Made by a program: the position numbers and the translations under genes. A stretch of DNA of 64,000 nt from Thiomicrorhabdus sp963677355 (lineage in GTDB: Bacteria > Pseudomonadota > Gammaproteobacteria > Thiomicrospirales > Thiomicrospiraceae). Below are positions 28,057-37,527 of this stretch, one piece after another. How positions within the stretch are numbered: the stretch's first letter is position 1; every line of letters begins with the position of its first letter. The notes below the pieces were generated by a model. The model did no database searches, had not been told where the DNA came from, and saw only the letters and a program-made list of their open reading frames with translations. The stretch lies in NCBI GenBank assembly GCA_963677355.2, contig CAXXXQ010000001.1, positions 310,001 to 374,000 on the forward strand. The letters run 5' to 3'.

Positions 28057-29235
28057 TTACTTAGCTGCGTTTTCCAACATCTCTACTGCAGGAAGTTTTT
28101 TACCTTCTAGGAATTCCAAGAAAGCACCTCCACCAGTTGAAATGTAAGATACTTTATCTGCGATATCGTACTTGTCGATAGCCGCTAGCGTATCACCACC
28201 ACCTGCGATAGAGAACGCAGAAGATTCAGCGATAGCCATAGATACAGCTTTAGTACCTTCACCGAACTGATCAAATTCGAAAACACCTACTGGACCATTC
28301 CATACAACAGTACCTGCGTTTTTAATAATTTCAGCTAGTTCAGCTGCAGAATCAGGACCGATATCGAAGATCATGTCATCATCAGCTGTTTCAGAAACGT
28401 TTTTAGTTTCAGCAGCAGCAGACTCAGAGAATTCTTTACCAGTAACAACATCAGAAGCTAGAGGGATAGCCGCACCACGTGCTTCCATGATTTCGTTTAG
28501 TTTCTTACAAGTAGGAACTAGGTCAGTTTCAGATAGTGACTTACCTACGTTATAGCCAGCAGCTTCAATGAACGTGTTAGCAATACCACCACCAACAACT
28601 AGCTGATCAACTTTCTCAGATAGAGATTCAAGAACAGTTAGCTTAGTAGAAACTTTAGAACCACCAACGATAGCAACCATTGGACGAGCAGGGTTGTTTA
28701 GAGCTTTACCTAGAGCGTCTAGCTCTGCTGCAAGTAGAGGACCCGCACAAGCTGTATCAGCAAATGCACCTGCACCGTGTGTAGAAGCTTGCGCACGGTG
28801 AGCCGTACCGAAAGCATCCATTACATAGACATCACAAAGTGCTGCATACTTTTTAGATAGATCTTCTGCGTTTTTCTTTTCACCAACGTTGAAACGAACG
28901 TTTTCTAGAAGAACGATTTCACCATCTGCTACTTCAACACCACCATCTAGGTAGTCTTTAACTAGACGAACTTCTTTACCTAGCTTTGCAGATAAATCTG
29001 CAGCAACAGGTGCTAGAGAGAACTCTTCTGCATATTCACCTTCAGTTGGACGACCAAGGTGAGACATTAACATTACCTTAGCACCAGCATCCGCAGCCAT
29101 TTTGATGGTTGGCAATGAAGCACGGATACGAGCATCAGAAGTTACTTTACCGTCTTTAACTGGAACGTTTAGGTCTTCACGAATCAGAACGCGCTTACCA
29201 GCTAAATCTAGATCAGACATCTTAATAACAGACAT
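28057..29235 (-). CDS. pgk: Phosphoglycerate kinase
   Basis: The 392-residue protein has the signature RVLIREDLNVPVKDG at the N-terminus, LMSHLGRP, VGGGIANTFIEA and the C-terminal nucleotide loop SIAGGGDTLAAI. In CO2 fixation it phosphorylates 3-phosphoglycerate to 1,3-bisphosphoglycerate. It lies between gap and pyk; the 270-bp gap to gap holds a hairpin and a long palindrome. Confidence 0.97.
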   Translation of the reverse strand: MSVIKMSDLDLAGKRVLIREDLNVPVKDGKVTSDARIRASLPTIKMAADAGAKVMLMSHLGRPTEGEYAEEFSLAPVAADLSAKLGKEVRLVKDYLDGGVEVADGEIVLLENVRFNVGEKKNAEDLSKKYAALCDVYVMDAFGTAHRAQASTHGAGAFADTACAGPLLAAELDALGKALNNPARPMVAIVGGSKVSTKLTVLESLSEKVDQLVVGGGIANTFIEAAGYNVGKSLSETDLVPTCKKLNEIMEARGAAIPLASDVVTGKEFSESAAAETKNVSETADDDMIFDIGPDSAAELAEIIKNAGTVVWNGPVGVFEFDQFGEGTKAVSMAIAESSAFSIAGGGDTLAAIDKYDIADKVSYISTGGGAFLEFLEGKKLPAVEMLENAAK

Positions 29236-29347
29236 ATTGAGTCCTCAAGTTTAAGGCTTTATTCGTCGTGGAATAAAGCATTGGATTAAATAATTAAAAA
29301 TTAAACTTACTTTTTTATACTCAACAAGAATACAAACAAGAAAGTTT

Positions 29348-29377
29348 AATTTGAGGATTTTAAATAACCCTCAAATT
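29348..29377 (-). terminator. Hairpin downstream of gap
   Basis: AATTTGAGG and CCTCAAATT form a perfect 9-bp stem with a 12-nt A/T-rich loop, placed after the long palindrome that begins at the gap stop. It could be the real terminator of gap; the T-run after it is weak. Confidence 0.5.
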
Positions 29378-29383
29378 AGTAGC

Positions 29384-29509
29384 AATAATTTTGTTTGTGC
29401 GCTCAGTAGGCGTGCCAGTTCGAGGAGAGGCGAGGGCGTGTACAACTAGTACACAACCGAGCCTCGACAAAGAAGTGGTGCACCTAATGAGATGCACAAA
29501 TAAATTATT
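29384..29509. repeat. Long imperfect palindrome starting at the gap stop codon
   Basis: About 126 bp. The outer arms AATAATTTTGTTTGTGC and GCACAAATAAATTATT include the gap TAA stop (29505-29507). An inner stem pairs CGAGGAGAGGCGAGG with CCGAGCCTCG, and the apex is GTGTAC-AACTA-GTACAC. Its architecture matches the palindromes after cbbQ, cbbM and the superoxide dismutase gene, although the arm sequences differ. Confidence 0.7.
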
Positions 29510-30503
29510 TACCTACGTGTTGAACAACACGCATCATGTTACAAGTGTAACCGTACTCGTTATCGTACCAAGCAACCACTTTAACGAAAGTAGGATCTAG
29601 AGCGATACCTGCTTTAGCGTCGAAGATTGATGGGTGAGAATCACCACGGAAGTCAGTAGAAACGTTAGCTTCTTCAGTGTAACCAAGAACACCAGCCATT
29701 TCGCCTTCAGAAGCAGCTTTCATCGCTGCACAGATGTCATCGTATGAAGTTTCTTTTTCTAGCTCAACCGTTAGATCAACAACAGAAACGTCAGAAGTAG
29801 GTACACGGAAAGCCATACCAGTTAGTTTACCGTTAAGAGCAGGAAGTACTTTACCTACTGCTTTAGCCGCACCAGTTGAAGATGGGATGATATTTTCAAG
29901 AATACCACGACCACCACGCCAGTCTTTCATAGAAGGACCATCAACAGTTTTCTGAGTTGCAGTTGCTGCGTGAACAGTTGTCATAAGACCACGCTTGATA
30001 CCGAAGTTATCGTTAAGAACTTTAGCTACTGGCGCAAGACCGTTAGTAGTACAAGAAGCTGCAGAAACGATCGCTTGACCAGCGTATTCTTCGTGGTTAA
30101 CACCATAAACGAACATTGGAGTGTGATCCTTAGAAGGAGCAGACTGAACAACTTTCTTAGCACCTGCTTCAATGTGAGCTTGGCAAGACTCTTCAGTTAG
30201 GAAGAAACCAGTACATTCGATAACTAGGTCAGCGCCTACATCAGACCAAGCTAGGTCAGCTGGGTTACGCTCAGCAGTGATACGGATAGTCTTACCGTTA
30301 ACGATCAGGTTACCACCTTCAACTTCAACAGTACCGTCGAAACGACCGTGAACTGAGTCATACTTAAGCATGTATGCTAGGTATTCAGGATCTAGTAGAT
30401 CGTTGATTGCTACTACTTCGATATCTTGGAAATCTTTAGCAGCTGCACGGAAAGCCATACGACCGATACGGCCGAAACCGTTAATACCAACTTTAATTGT
30501 CAT
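29505..30503 (-). CDS. gap: Glyceraldehyde-3-phosphate dehydrogenase
   Basis: This 332-residue protein has the NAD(P)-binding start IKVGINGFGRIGRMAF and the catalytic cysteine in SAASCTTNGLAPV near residue 152, with WYDNEYGY at the C-terminus. In this operon it should act in the reductive Calvin-cycle direction. It lies about 115 nt after tkt. The residue after the first beta-strand region is NDLLD, so NAD use is likely on family knowledge, but cofactor choice is not proven. Confidence 0.95.
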   Translation of the reverse strand: MTIKVGINGFGRIGRMAFRAAAKDFQDIEVVAINDLLDPEYLAYMLKYDSVHGRFDGTVEVEGGNLIVNGKTIRITAERNPADLAWSDVGADLVIECTGFFLTEESCQAHIEAGAKKVVQSAPSKDHTPMFVYGVNHEEYAGQAIVSAASCTTNGLAPVAKVLNDNFGIKRGLMTTVHAATATQKTVDGPSMKDWRGGRGILENIIPSSTGAAKAVGKVLPALNGKLTGMAFRVPTSDVSVVDLTVELEKETSYDDICAAMKAASEGEMAGVLGYTEEANVSTDFRGDSHPSIFDAKAGIALDPTFVKVVAWYDNEYGYTCNMMRVVQHVGK

Positions 30504-30574
30504 AGTGTTTACTCCAATTAATGTCGACCCCTACAAACGAGATCGACTTTTACAATAATAAAACTTAAAAAATA

Positions 30575-30612
30575 TGTGTGCCGGAGCTGCAATAGCAATA
30601 GCTCAGGCATTC
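30575..30612 (-). other. Short hairpin between tkt and gap
   Basis: On the minus strand GCCTGAGCT pairs with AGCTCCGGC (one mismatch region) around ATTGCTATTGC, a few nucleotides after the tkt stop. It is much shorter than the long palindromes and may be a weak terminator followed by A/T-rich sequence. Confidence 0.4.
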
Positions 30613-30617
30613 AACAA

Positions 30618-32606
30618 TTACTTACCAAGAACTTTGTTTGCTGTCGCAACAACATTCTCAACAGTGAATCCGAACTCTTTGAATAGTTCGCCAGCAGGAG
30701 CTGATTCACCGAATGAAGACATACAAACCGTTCCACCGTCTAGACCGATGTACTTGTACCAGCCGTCAGCAACACCCGCTTCGATTGCAACACGCTTAAC
30801 ACCAGGAATAAGAACAGAATCTTTATAAGCTTGATCTTGCTCATCGTAAGCATCTGTACATGGCATAGAAACAACACGTACGTTTGCATCCATTGCTTCA
30901 GCCGCTTCAACCGCTAGACCTACTTCAGAACCAGTCGCGATGAAGATGATGTCAGGCGTACCTTCACAATCTTTCAGTACATAACCACCTTTTTCGATGT
31001 CTTTAACTTGCTGTGCAGTACGAGGCATCGGCTCAAGTGCTTGACGAGAGAATACCAATGCAGTCGGAGCCTTATCACGCATGATCGCCATTTTCCAAGA
31101 AACAGCAGACTCAACCGCATCACAACCACGCCAAGTTTGGAAGTTCGGGATAACACGCATAGTCGCTAGCTGCTCAACCGGCTGGTGAGTCGGACCATCT
31201 TCACCCAGACCGATAGAGTCGTGAGTGTAAACATAGATCGTACCGATCTTCATCAATGCTGACATACGTAGTGCGTTACGCATGAATTCCATGAACATGA
31301 AGAAAGTTCCACCGAATACTTTGAAACCGCCGTGAAGAACCATACCGTTCATCATGTGAGCCATACCAAATTCGCGAACACCCCAAGACAGGTAGTTACC
31401 GTTTGCGTTCTCTTTGTTAACCTTAACCATCTTAGACCAGTTAGTCAGGTTAGAACCAGTCAAGTCAGCAGAACCACCGAACATTTCCGGAAGCATTTCA
31501 CCCAACTGCTCGATTGCTTTCTGAGAAGCTTGACGAGAAGCTAGTTTAGGCATCTCTTCTTGAGTCTTAGCGATGAATTTATCGAAGTCTACTTCGAAGT
31601 TAGCTGGTAGATCACCTGCCATACGACGCTCGAACTCAGCTGCTTCAGCCGGGTAAGCCGCTTTATATGCTGCAAACTTTTCATTCCAAGCCGCTTCATC
31701 TGTCGCACCTTGTTCTTTGTGATCCCAACCCGCATAAATATCATCCGGAATTTCGAACGGAGCAGCAGTCCAACCAAGCTCTTTACGAACTAGATCAATC
31801 TCATCATCACCTAGAGGCGCACCGTGACAAGAGTAAGTACCACACTTGTTAGGAGAACCGTAACCGATGACCGTCTTAGTACAGATCAGTGTTGGCTTAT
31901 CAGTTACTTTCTTAGCTTCTTCGATCGCCGCATTGATTGCGTCAGCATCATGACCATCAACATTAGGAATAACGTGCCAGTCATAAGATACGAAACGACC
32001 TGGAACACCTTTCTCCATCCAGTCACCGATGTTACCGTCGATAGAGATATCGTTGTCATCCCAAAAAGCGATCAACTTACCTAGACCTAAAGTCCCAGCT
32101 AGAGAGCATGATTCATGCGAAAGACCTTCCATCAAACAACCGTCACCCATAAAGGCATAAGTGTAGTGATCAACAATCTCGTGACCTGGTTTGTTGAACT
32201 GAGCCGCTAAAGTACGTTCTGCGATGGCCATACCTACCGCATTAGTAATACCCTGACCTAGAGGTCCTGTTGTTGTTTCGATACCTTCCGCATAACCGTA
32301 CTCTGGGTGACCCGCTGTTTTAGCGTGCAACTGACGGAACTGCTTGATATCGTCCATGCTTAGGTCAAAACCAGAAAGGTGCAATAGAGAATAGATCAGC
32401 ATTGAACCGTGACCGTTTGACAGTACGAAACGATCGCGATCTACCCAGTTTGCGTTAGTCGGGTTAAATTTCATGTGGCTGTTCCACAGAACTTCAGCGA
32501 TATCCGCCATACCCATAGGCGCACCAGGGTGACCAGAATTTGCTTTTTGAACTGCATCCATACTTAAAGCACGGATCGCGTTTGCTAGATCTCTACGAGT
32601 TGCCAT
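30618..32606 (-). CDS. tkt: Transketolase
   Basis: This 662-residue thiamine-diphosphate enzyme has NSGHPGAPMGMADIAEVLW at the start, the ThDP motif MGDGCLMEG with the downstream asparagine-containing segment, and GEDGPTHQPVEQLA in the pyrimidine domain. It moves two-carbon units between sugar phosphates in the regenerative part of the Calvin cycle. It is the first gene of the tkt-gap-pgk-pyk-fba run. Confidence 0.96.
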   Translation of the reverse strand: MATRRDLANAIRALSMDAVQKANSGHPGAPMGMADIAEVLWNSHMKFNPTNANWVDRDRFVLSNGHGSMLIYSLLHLSGFDLSMDDIKQFRQLHAKTAGHPEYGYAEGIETTTGPLGQGITNAVGMAIAERTLAAQFNKPGHEIVDHYTYAFMGDGCLMEGLSHESCSLAGTLGLGKLIAFWDDNDISIDGNIGDWMEKGVPGRFVSYDWHVIPNVDGHDADAINAAIEEAKKVTDKPTLICTKTVIGYGSPNKCGTYSCHGAPLGDDEIDLVRKELGWTAAPFEIPDDIYAGWDHKEQGATDEAAWNEKFAAYKAAYPAEAAEFERRMAGDLPANFEVDFDKFIAKTQEEMPKLASRQASQKAIEQLGEMLPEMFGGSADLTGSNLTNWSKMVKVNKENANGNYLSWGVREFGMAHMMNGMVLHGGFKVFGGTFFMFMEFMRNALRMSALMKIGTIYVYTHDSIGLGEDGPTHQPVEQLATMRVIPNFQTWRGCDAVESAVSWKMAIMRDKAPTALVFSRQALEPMPRTAQQVKDIEKGGYVLKDCEGTPDIIFIATGSEVGLAVEAAEAMDANVRVVSMPCTDAYDEQDQAYKDSVLIPGVKRVAIEAGVADGWYKYIGLDGGTVCMSSFGESAPAGELFKEFGFTVENVVATANKVLGK

Positions 32607-33043
32607 ACAACTTCCTCAATAGTTTAAAAAATTCGGTATTTGCAGTGACTTTTACAATAAATTCAAGATGTTAACTAAGATAGAAACATATCAACTTGTG
32701 TCCAAAGAATAGAACTGCACGATAAATTTGGACGAATATTCTCTCTTAAAACAACAAAATCATCAAGTTTTCTTATCTATTTATCGTATTTTTTAACACC
32801 TTGACGCGATAATTAAAAAAACCTGCCCTCTCAAAAGAGTCGGTTTTAAAACTACGAAATCGTCATTACACCACTTTTTGTCATAAGTGTTTAATCTAAA
32901 TAGCAAAATCTAACTTAAACACTTAACCGGACTATGAAGTTTTTTTGAAATAGGGCGGATAAAAAGGCACCCGTATCGAAAGGATCGCTATGAAAGCCCA
33001 TTGCTTTTTTCGCAACAGGCAAACTGGAGCGTCATTACCGTAA
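32607..33043. other. 437-bp intergenic region upstream of tkt
   Basis: No gene is seen. The part next to tkt is A/T-rich and should hold the tkt promoter. It contains the inverted repeat described separately. Around 32815-32845, reading the minus strand, CTCT-TTTG-AGAG within ACC...GGT is followed by a run of seven T, a likely terminator for the RND efflux operon that ends at 33044. Confidence 0.5.
32700..32733. promoter_or_regulatory. Inverted repeat upstream of tkt
   Basis: GTCCAAA at 32700-32706 and its complement TTTGGAC at 32727-32733 lie about 95-125 nt upstream of the tkt start, separated by 20 nt. The position suits a regulator-binding site. It does not match the candidate CbbR sites near the RubisCO genes. 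Confidence 0.35.
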
Positions 33044-36000
33044 TCAGGCGCTAACCGTTGCGGATTTTGAAAAGTGTCGTTCTCTAGTACCTTCGTAAAT
33101 AGAAAGCATCGCCGGCACTACCAACAAGATTAAGAAAGTCGAGAACATCAGACCAAAGGCAATCGCGGTCGCCATCGGAATCAAGAACTGTGCTTGCAAC
33201 GAAGTTTCAAACAGCAGCGGAGTCAAACCGGCAATCGTCGTTAAAGAGGTCAATAACACGGCTCTAACACGCTGCACCGCAGCCTCTTCCAACGCTTTGT
33301 TTACCGAAAGTCCGGACTCTCTAAGATTTTTGTAGAAGCTGACCAGAATAATCGAATCGTTGACCACAATTCCGGAGAGACCGAAAAAGCCGAACAGAGA
33401 CAAAATTGTCATATCCAACCCCATCCACCAATGACCTAAAATGGCACCGACCAAGCCGAACGGAATTGCCATCATCACCACCAGCGGCCAACCATAAGAA
33501 CCGAAGATCCAAGCCAAAACGATATAAATCATCGACAAGCCGATCAGCAAACCGATTTTCATATCACCAATGGTTTCCGCCTGACGTTTATTCTGCCCTT
33601 CCAGTGAATAATTCAAGCCGTACTTCTGTGCCAGCTCAGGCAAGGTCGTTTGCTGCAACGTAGCCAAAATTAGATTCGCGTTATTCACATTCTTATCCAC
33701 TTCGCCGAGAACCGTTACCGCCAGCTGACCGTCATTATGGCGCATGGCATCAAAGCCGCGCTGGGTTGTCCAGCTGGCAACTGAGTTTAACGGCAAGCGT
33801 TCACCGGTCGGGGAAACCACTTGCATCTTGTTAATAGTCGCCAAGGAAAACTGTTCGGATTTTGGATATTGCACACGCACTTCAACTTCATCCTCACCAT
33901 CGGTATAAATCTGCACCAAGCGCCCCGAAAAAGCGTCCGACAACTGCTGACCCAGCGACACATAAGTAAAGCCCAGCGCCTTACCTTGCGGCGTCAATTG
34001 ATAGACCAGCTGATCTCGTCCGTAGGGCAGATCATCGCGAATCCCGCTCACCCCTGAAATATTACCAAGCACTTCCTGCAAATCCAAAGACGCCTGTTTC
34101 AACACCTTTGGTTCGGCTCCATAGAGACGAATATCAACATCTCCGCCCGGCGGCCCCATTCTCGGCGATTCAATGGTTAAGGTATCCAAGCCGGGGACTT
34201 TGCCGGCTTTTTCTTGCCAAACCCGGATAAACTCGGCATTACGAGTTTCACGATGATCAGGTTCAACAAGCTGGATATTGATACTGCTGTAATTAGATCC
34301 GGCATTACCTCCCGCCTTATTGAAGTGCATCACGGCCACTTCAACAATCCCCGGCTCTAGTTCAGCTTCGGTCTCTTGCAAGGCAAGATACATACGTTCA
34401 ACATAATCCGCCGAAACCGATGCCGGCGTTCCAGCGACAAAACGTGCTTCAGCATTCAACTTGGTCGACTCAGGAGAAGGGAAAAAGACAAACCCCAAAC
34501 GTCCACCGGCAAGCAGACCGATGACAAAAATCATCATTGCCAGGGTGGTGGCAATGGTAATACCACGATGCTTTAACACCCAGCGAATGACATTGCGGAA
34601 CTGGTGATGACGAAAATGATCGATATGCCCTTCCAAACGGAAACGCAAGGAGCCTTCCTTAGCCGGTTTGACGCCGTGCAGAGCATGCCTTAAATGACCC
34701 GGCAGAATAGTAAAACTTTCCAGTAGAGAAGCGAAAATGACCGCAATAATAACCAGCGGAATCGCGAACAGAATATTCCCCATCTCTCCGCCGATCATCA
34801 TCAGCGGCAAGAAGGCGGCAACAGTAGTCAATGACGAAGCGGTCACCGGCCCCAGCATGCGATGCGCACCGCCTTCGGCAGCCTGTAGATCCGGTTCTCC
34901 CATCTCGTGATGCGCTAATGCATCTTCCCCGACCACGATGGCGTCATCGACAATGATCCCCAAGGCCATAATCAAGCCGAATAGACTGACCATATTGATC
35001 GAACCGCCGGCTAGATACATGATCATCAGAGTGGCCATAAAAGAAACCGGAATCCCTACGGCCACCCAAAAAGCAACACGACCATTCATAAAGATATACA
35101 GAATCAGGACCACCAGTATCAAACCACCGATACCATTGTTCACCAACAGCATGATACGCTGATTAACCAAAGACCAAGTCTCATCATAGACCACCAGACG
35201 CACACCTTGCGGCAACTGCGGTTCAGTTTTCTCCAACCATTGCTGCATGATTTTGGAAGATTCCAGCGTATCGCCGCTTTCCGCCCGCATCAACTGCATC
35301 TCAATCGCCGGCGATCCCTCAACCATTAAATAAGGCGTATTCTTTTTGGCTCGGCGATCAATATGCGCAATATCTCCCAAGCGAATATTTTCCGATTGAT
35401 TCACCACTAACGGCATTTGGCTGAAAGCCATCTCCGAGCGCTTCTGTTCCAAAGCACGCAGATCACGAACGCTGTCATTATCACCAACCGAACCGGCCGG
35501 AATATCGCGACTCATACCGGCAAGCTGATTACCTACCGATTCCAGCGTCAAGTTATATTGCTCTAAAGCATCCTGAGAAATTTCAACGGCCATCTCCTCT
35601 TCCGGCATACCGGAAAAATTGACTTTATCGATACCGCTATCCAACAACTCCCGTTCAAAACTTCGCACCAAAGGCCTTAATTCATCAAGATTACCGTTAT
35701 CGGAAATCAATAACACCCGTGCAATCGACTCATAACGTACGACTCTTTCAATAATCGGTTTTTCGATATCCTGCGGCAGATTACGGAGCTCCCCTACTCG
35801 CTGATTGATTTGATCGAGCGCCTCGATCATGTCGGTACCTTCTTCAAACTTCAACGAAATGACACTAATTCCAAGTGAAGAGGTGGAGGTCATCTCATCC
35901 AGATTATCGAGATTACGCAATACACGCTCAATCGGCTCGGTGACACTGGTTTCGACATCTTCCGCATTTGCTCCCGGCCAGACCACTCTAACTTGAGCGT

Positions 36001-36223
36001 AATCGAGCTCAAAAGTCGGAAAGAACTGTACATTAAGTTTCAGCAAGGCCACGATACCGGCCAAAATCATCACGATCATCAACAGGTTCGGTGCCACCTT
36101 ATGGCGGGCAAATAGGCCGATCAAACCGTGAGATTTAAATTTCTGCTCTTTAGGATGAATATCCAAATCGTCTTGATCTGGCGCATTCACGCTAGGTGTC
36201 GTCTCTTGGGTCGTCTCAGGCAT
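33044..36223 (-). CDS. RND efflux transporter permease
   Basis: The 1059-residue protein has the AcrB/RND layout: a first membrane helix after residue 40, a large periplasmic loop, helices with GIIVDDAIVVGEDAL (the proton-relay aspartates), then a second half with GIVVNDSIILVSFYKNLRESG. It exports substrates from the periplasm or inner membrane, driven by protons. It overlaps its adaptor gene by one nucleotide (TAATG type). No outer-membrane channel gene is adjacent. Substrate is unknown. Confidence 0.9.
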   Translation of the reverse strand: MPETTQETTPSVNAPDQDDLDIHPKEQKFKSHGLIGLFARHKVAPNLLMIVMILAGIVALLKLNVQFFPTFELDYAQVRVVWPGANAEDVETSVTEPIERVLRNLDNLDEMTSTSSLGISVISLKFEEGTDMIEALDQINQRVGELRNLPQDIEKPIIERVVRYESIARVLLISDNGNLDELRPLVRSFERELLDSGIDKVNFSGMPEEEMAVEISQDALEQYNLTLESVGNQLAGMSRDIPAGSVGDNDSVRDLRALEQKRSEMAFSQMPLVVNQSENIRLGDIAHIDRRAKKNTPYLMVEGSPAIEMQLMRAESGDTLESSKIMQQWLEKTEPQLPQGVRLVVYDETWSLVNQRIMLLVNNGIGGLILVVLILYIFMNGRVAFWVAVGIPVSFMATLMIMYLAGGSINMVSLFGLIMALGIIVDDAIVVGEDALAHHEMGEPDLQAAEGGAHRMLGPVTASSLTTVAAFLPLMMIGGEMGNILFAIPLVIIAVIFASLLESFTILPGHLRHALHGVKPAKEGSLRFRLEGHIDHFRHHQFRNVIRWVLKHRGITIATTLAMMIFVIGLLAGGRLGFVFFPSPESTKLNAEARFVAGTPASVSADYVERMYLALQETEAELEPGIVEVAVMHFNKAGGNAGSNYSSINIQLVEPDHRETRNAEFIRVWQEKAGKVPGLDTLTIESPRMGPPGGDVDIRLYGAEPKVLKQASLDLQEVLGNISGVSGIRDDLPYGRDQLVYQLTPQGKALGFTYVSLGQQLSDAFSGRLVQIYTDGEDEVEVRVQYPKSEQFSLATINKMQVVSPTGERLPLNSVASWTTQRGFDAMRHNDGQLAVTVLGEVDKNVNNANLILATLQQTTLPELAQKYGLNYSLEGQNKRQAETIGDMKIGLLIGLSMIYIVLAWIFGSYGWPLVVMMAIPFGLVGAILGHWWMGLDMTILSLFGFFGLSGIVVNDSIILVSFYKNLRESGLSVNKALEEAAVQRVRAVLLTSLTTIAGLTPLLFETSLQAQFLIPMATAIAFGLMFSTFLILLVVPAMLSIYEGTRERHFSKSATVSA

Positions 36224-37455
36224 TACTTCACTTCCTCAAGCACTTTGAGTCCTGTCGCCGCATTCGGTAAATGCGTGATATTGATTTTGGAACCTTCCGG
36301 AAAATCACCCTTGATCAGCGCCCAAAGTTTGCCGTTGCGCATTACCTCACCGACCAATGCAACGGTCTGGGCCTGAAGGCGTCCTTCTTCAACCAGATAG
36401 AGACGATTATTGCCATAAATAGCGCTGTACGGAATGGCAACGACTTGGTCTTCGGCAATGCCTTTCAGCTTGACTTCCATCAGCTCACCCGGACGTTTAT
36501 CCGCCAAAGCCGGCGTGATTGCAAAAAATGCATCCAAACCGCTGGTACTCGCTTCACCCGCCAAACGTAACAGAGTTAACTTCTGCTCTCCCTTTGCATC
36601 GTGATAATAGGCGTACATGCCGTGATTATCCGCTAACGCCTTTAACACTTGCGGCGTCTCACTGACTGGCAATTTAGCTCTGAGTTCCAAGCTATCCAAC
36701 GCATAAAACTCAATCATCACCGAACCGGTATTGACTCGTGAGCCGGCACTAACATTCACTTTGGCAATTCGAACATCATAAGGAGCAACCAACTGGCCAC
36801 GCTGCATATTCAGTTCAGCCTGTTGCAATGCCGCCTTAGCTTTTTCATAACTCGCTTTGGCCTGCGTCAGTTTCAACTGATTCTGTTCGACGGCTAGCTT
36901 GGCGCCAACCACGGTATACTCCTGGCGAACCAAGGCTTCATTGGCGGTATCCAATGAAGATTGTGAGGCCAGATTCTTTTTCATCAACTCCTGAGTACGT
37001 TTGACCGCGGTCTTTTTCAGTTCCAACACTTGGGTTTCATGAGTCAAACGGTCTTTATTCGCCCGATTCGTCAGCTTTTGTAGACTCAATTGCGCTTTAG
37101 CATTTTCATACTCGGCTCTGGCTTGCGCCAAAGGAATTTCCAAATCTGCCTTCTCAATAGCCACCAGCGGTTCGCCCTTGGCAACATCCTGACCTTCTTT
37201 AACCCAAACTTGCTCAATCACGCCATTCACCGGAGCCGCCGCACTTACCAAAGCATTAGATTCGACCGTTCCATACAAGGTCTGCACCGGAGCCAGAGTC
37301 TCAAATTTGGCCGGCATCGCCTCTACCATCCAAACCTTTTCTGTCACCGCCACTTTTTGCTGTTGTGGCTTGGTCGACTTCATATAAATAAAGACACCTA
37401 TCGCTAACACAATGATTAGGATAGGGATAAGAAAACGCTTCATTTTTTGCAACAT
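36223..37455 (-). CDS. RND efflux periplasmic adaptor
   Basis: The 410-residue membrane-fusion protein has an N-terminal membrane anchor (FLIPILIIVLAIGVFIYM), a split lipoyl-like domain (VWVKEGQDVAKGEPLVAIE and GQLVAPYDVRIAKVNVSAGSRV), and between them a long alpha-helical hairpin. It links the inner-membrane RND pump to an outer-membrane channel. It precedes the permease gene in a two-gene operon. Confidence 0.9.
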   Translation of the reverse strand: MLQKMKRFLIPILIIVLAIGVFIYMKSTKPQQQKVAVTEKVWMVEAMPAKFETLAPVQTLYGTVESNALVSAAAPVNGVIEQVWVKEGQDVAKGEPLVAIEKADLEIPLAQARAEYENAKAQLSLQKLTNRANKDRLTHETQVLELKKTAVKRTQELMKKNLASQSSLDTANEALVRQEYTVVGAKLAVEQNQLKLTQAKASYEKAKAALQQAELNMQRGQLVAPYDVRIAKVNVSAGSRVNTGSVMIEFYALDSLELRAKLPVSETPQVLKALADNHGMYAYYHDAKGEQKLTLLRLAGEASTSGLDAFFAITPALADKRPGELMEVKLKGIAEDQVVAIPYSAIYGNNRLYLVEEGRLQAQTVALVGEVMRNGKLWALIKGDFPEGSKINITHLPNAATGLKVLEEVK

Positions 37456-37527
37456 AACTTTACTCTTTATTTACAAAGGCGGTAGACACTCGGTTTAAGT
37501 ACGCCAATTCTACACCGTAAATCAAAA

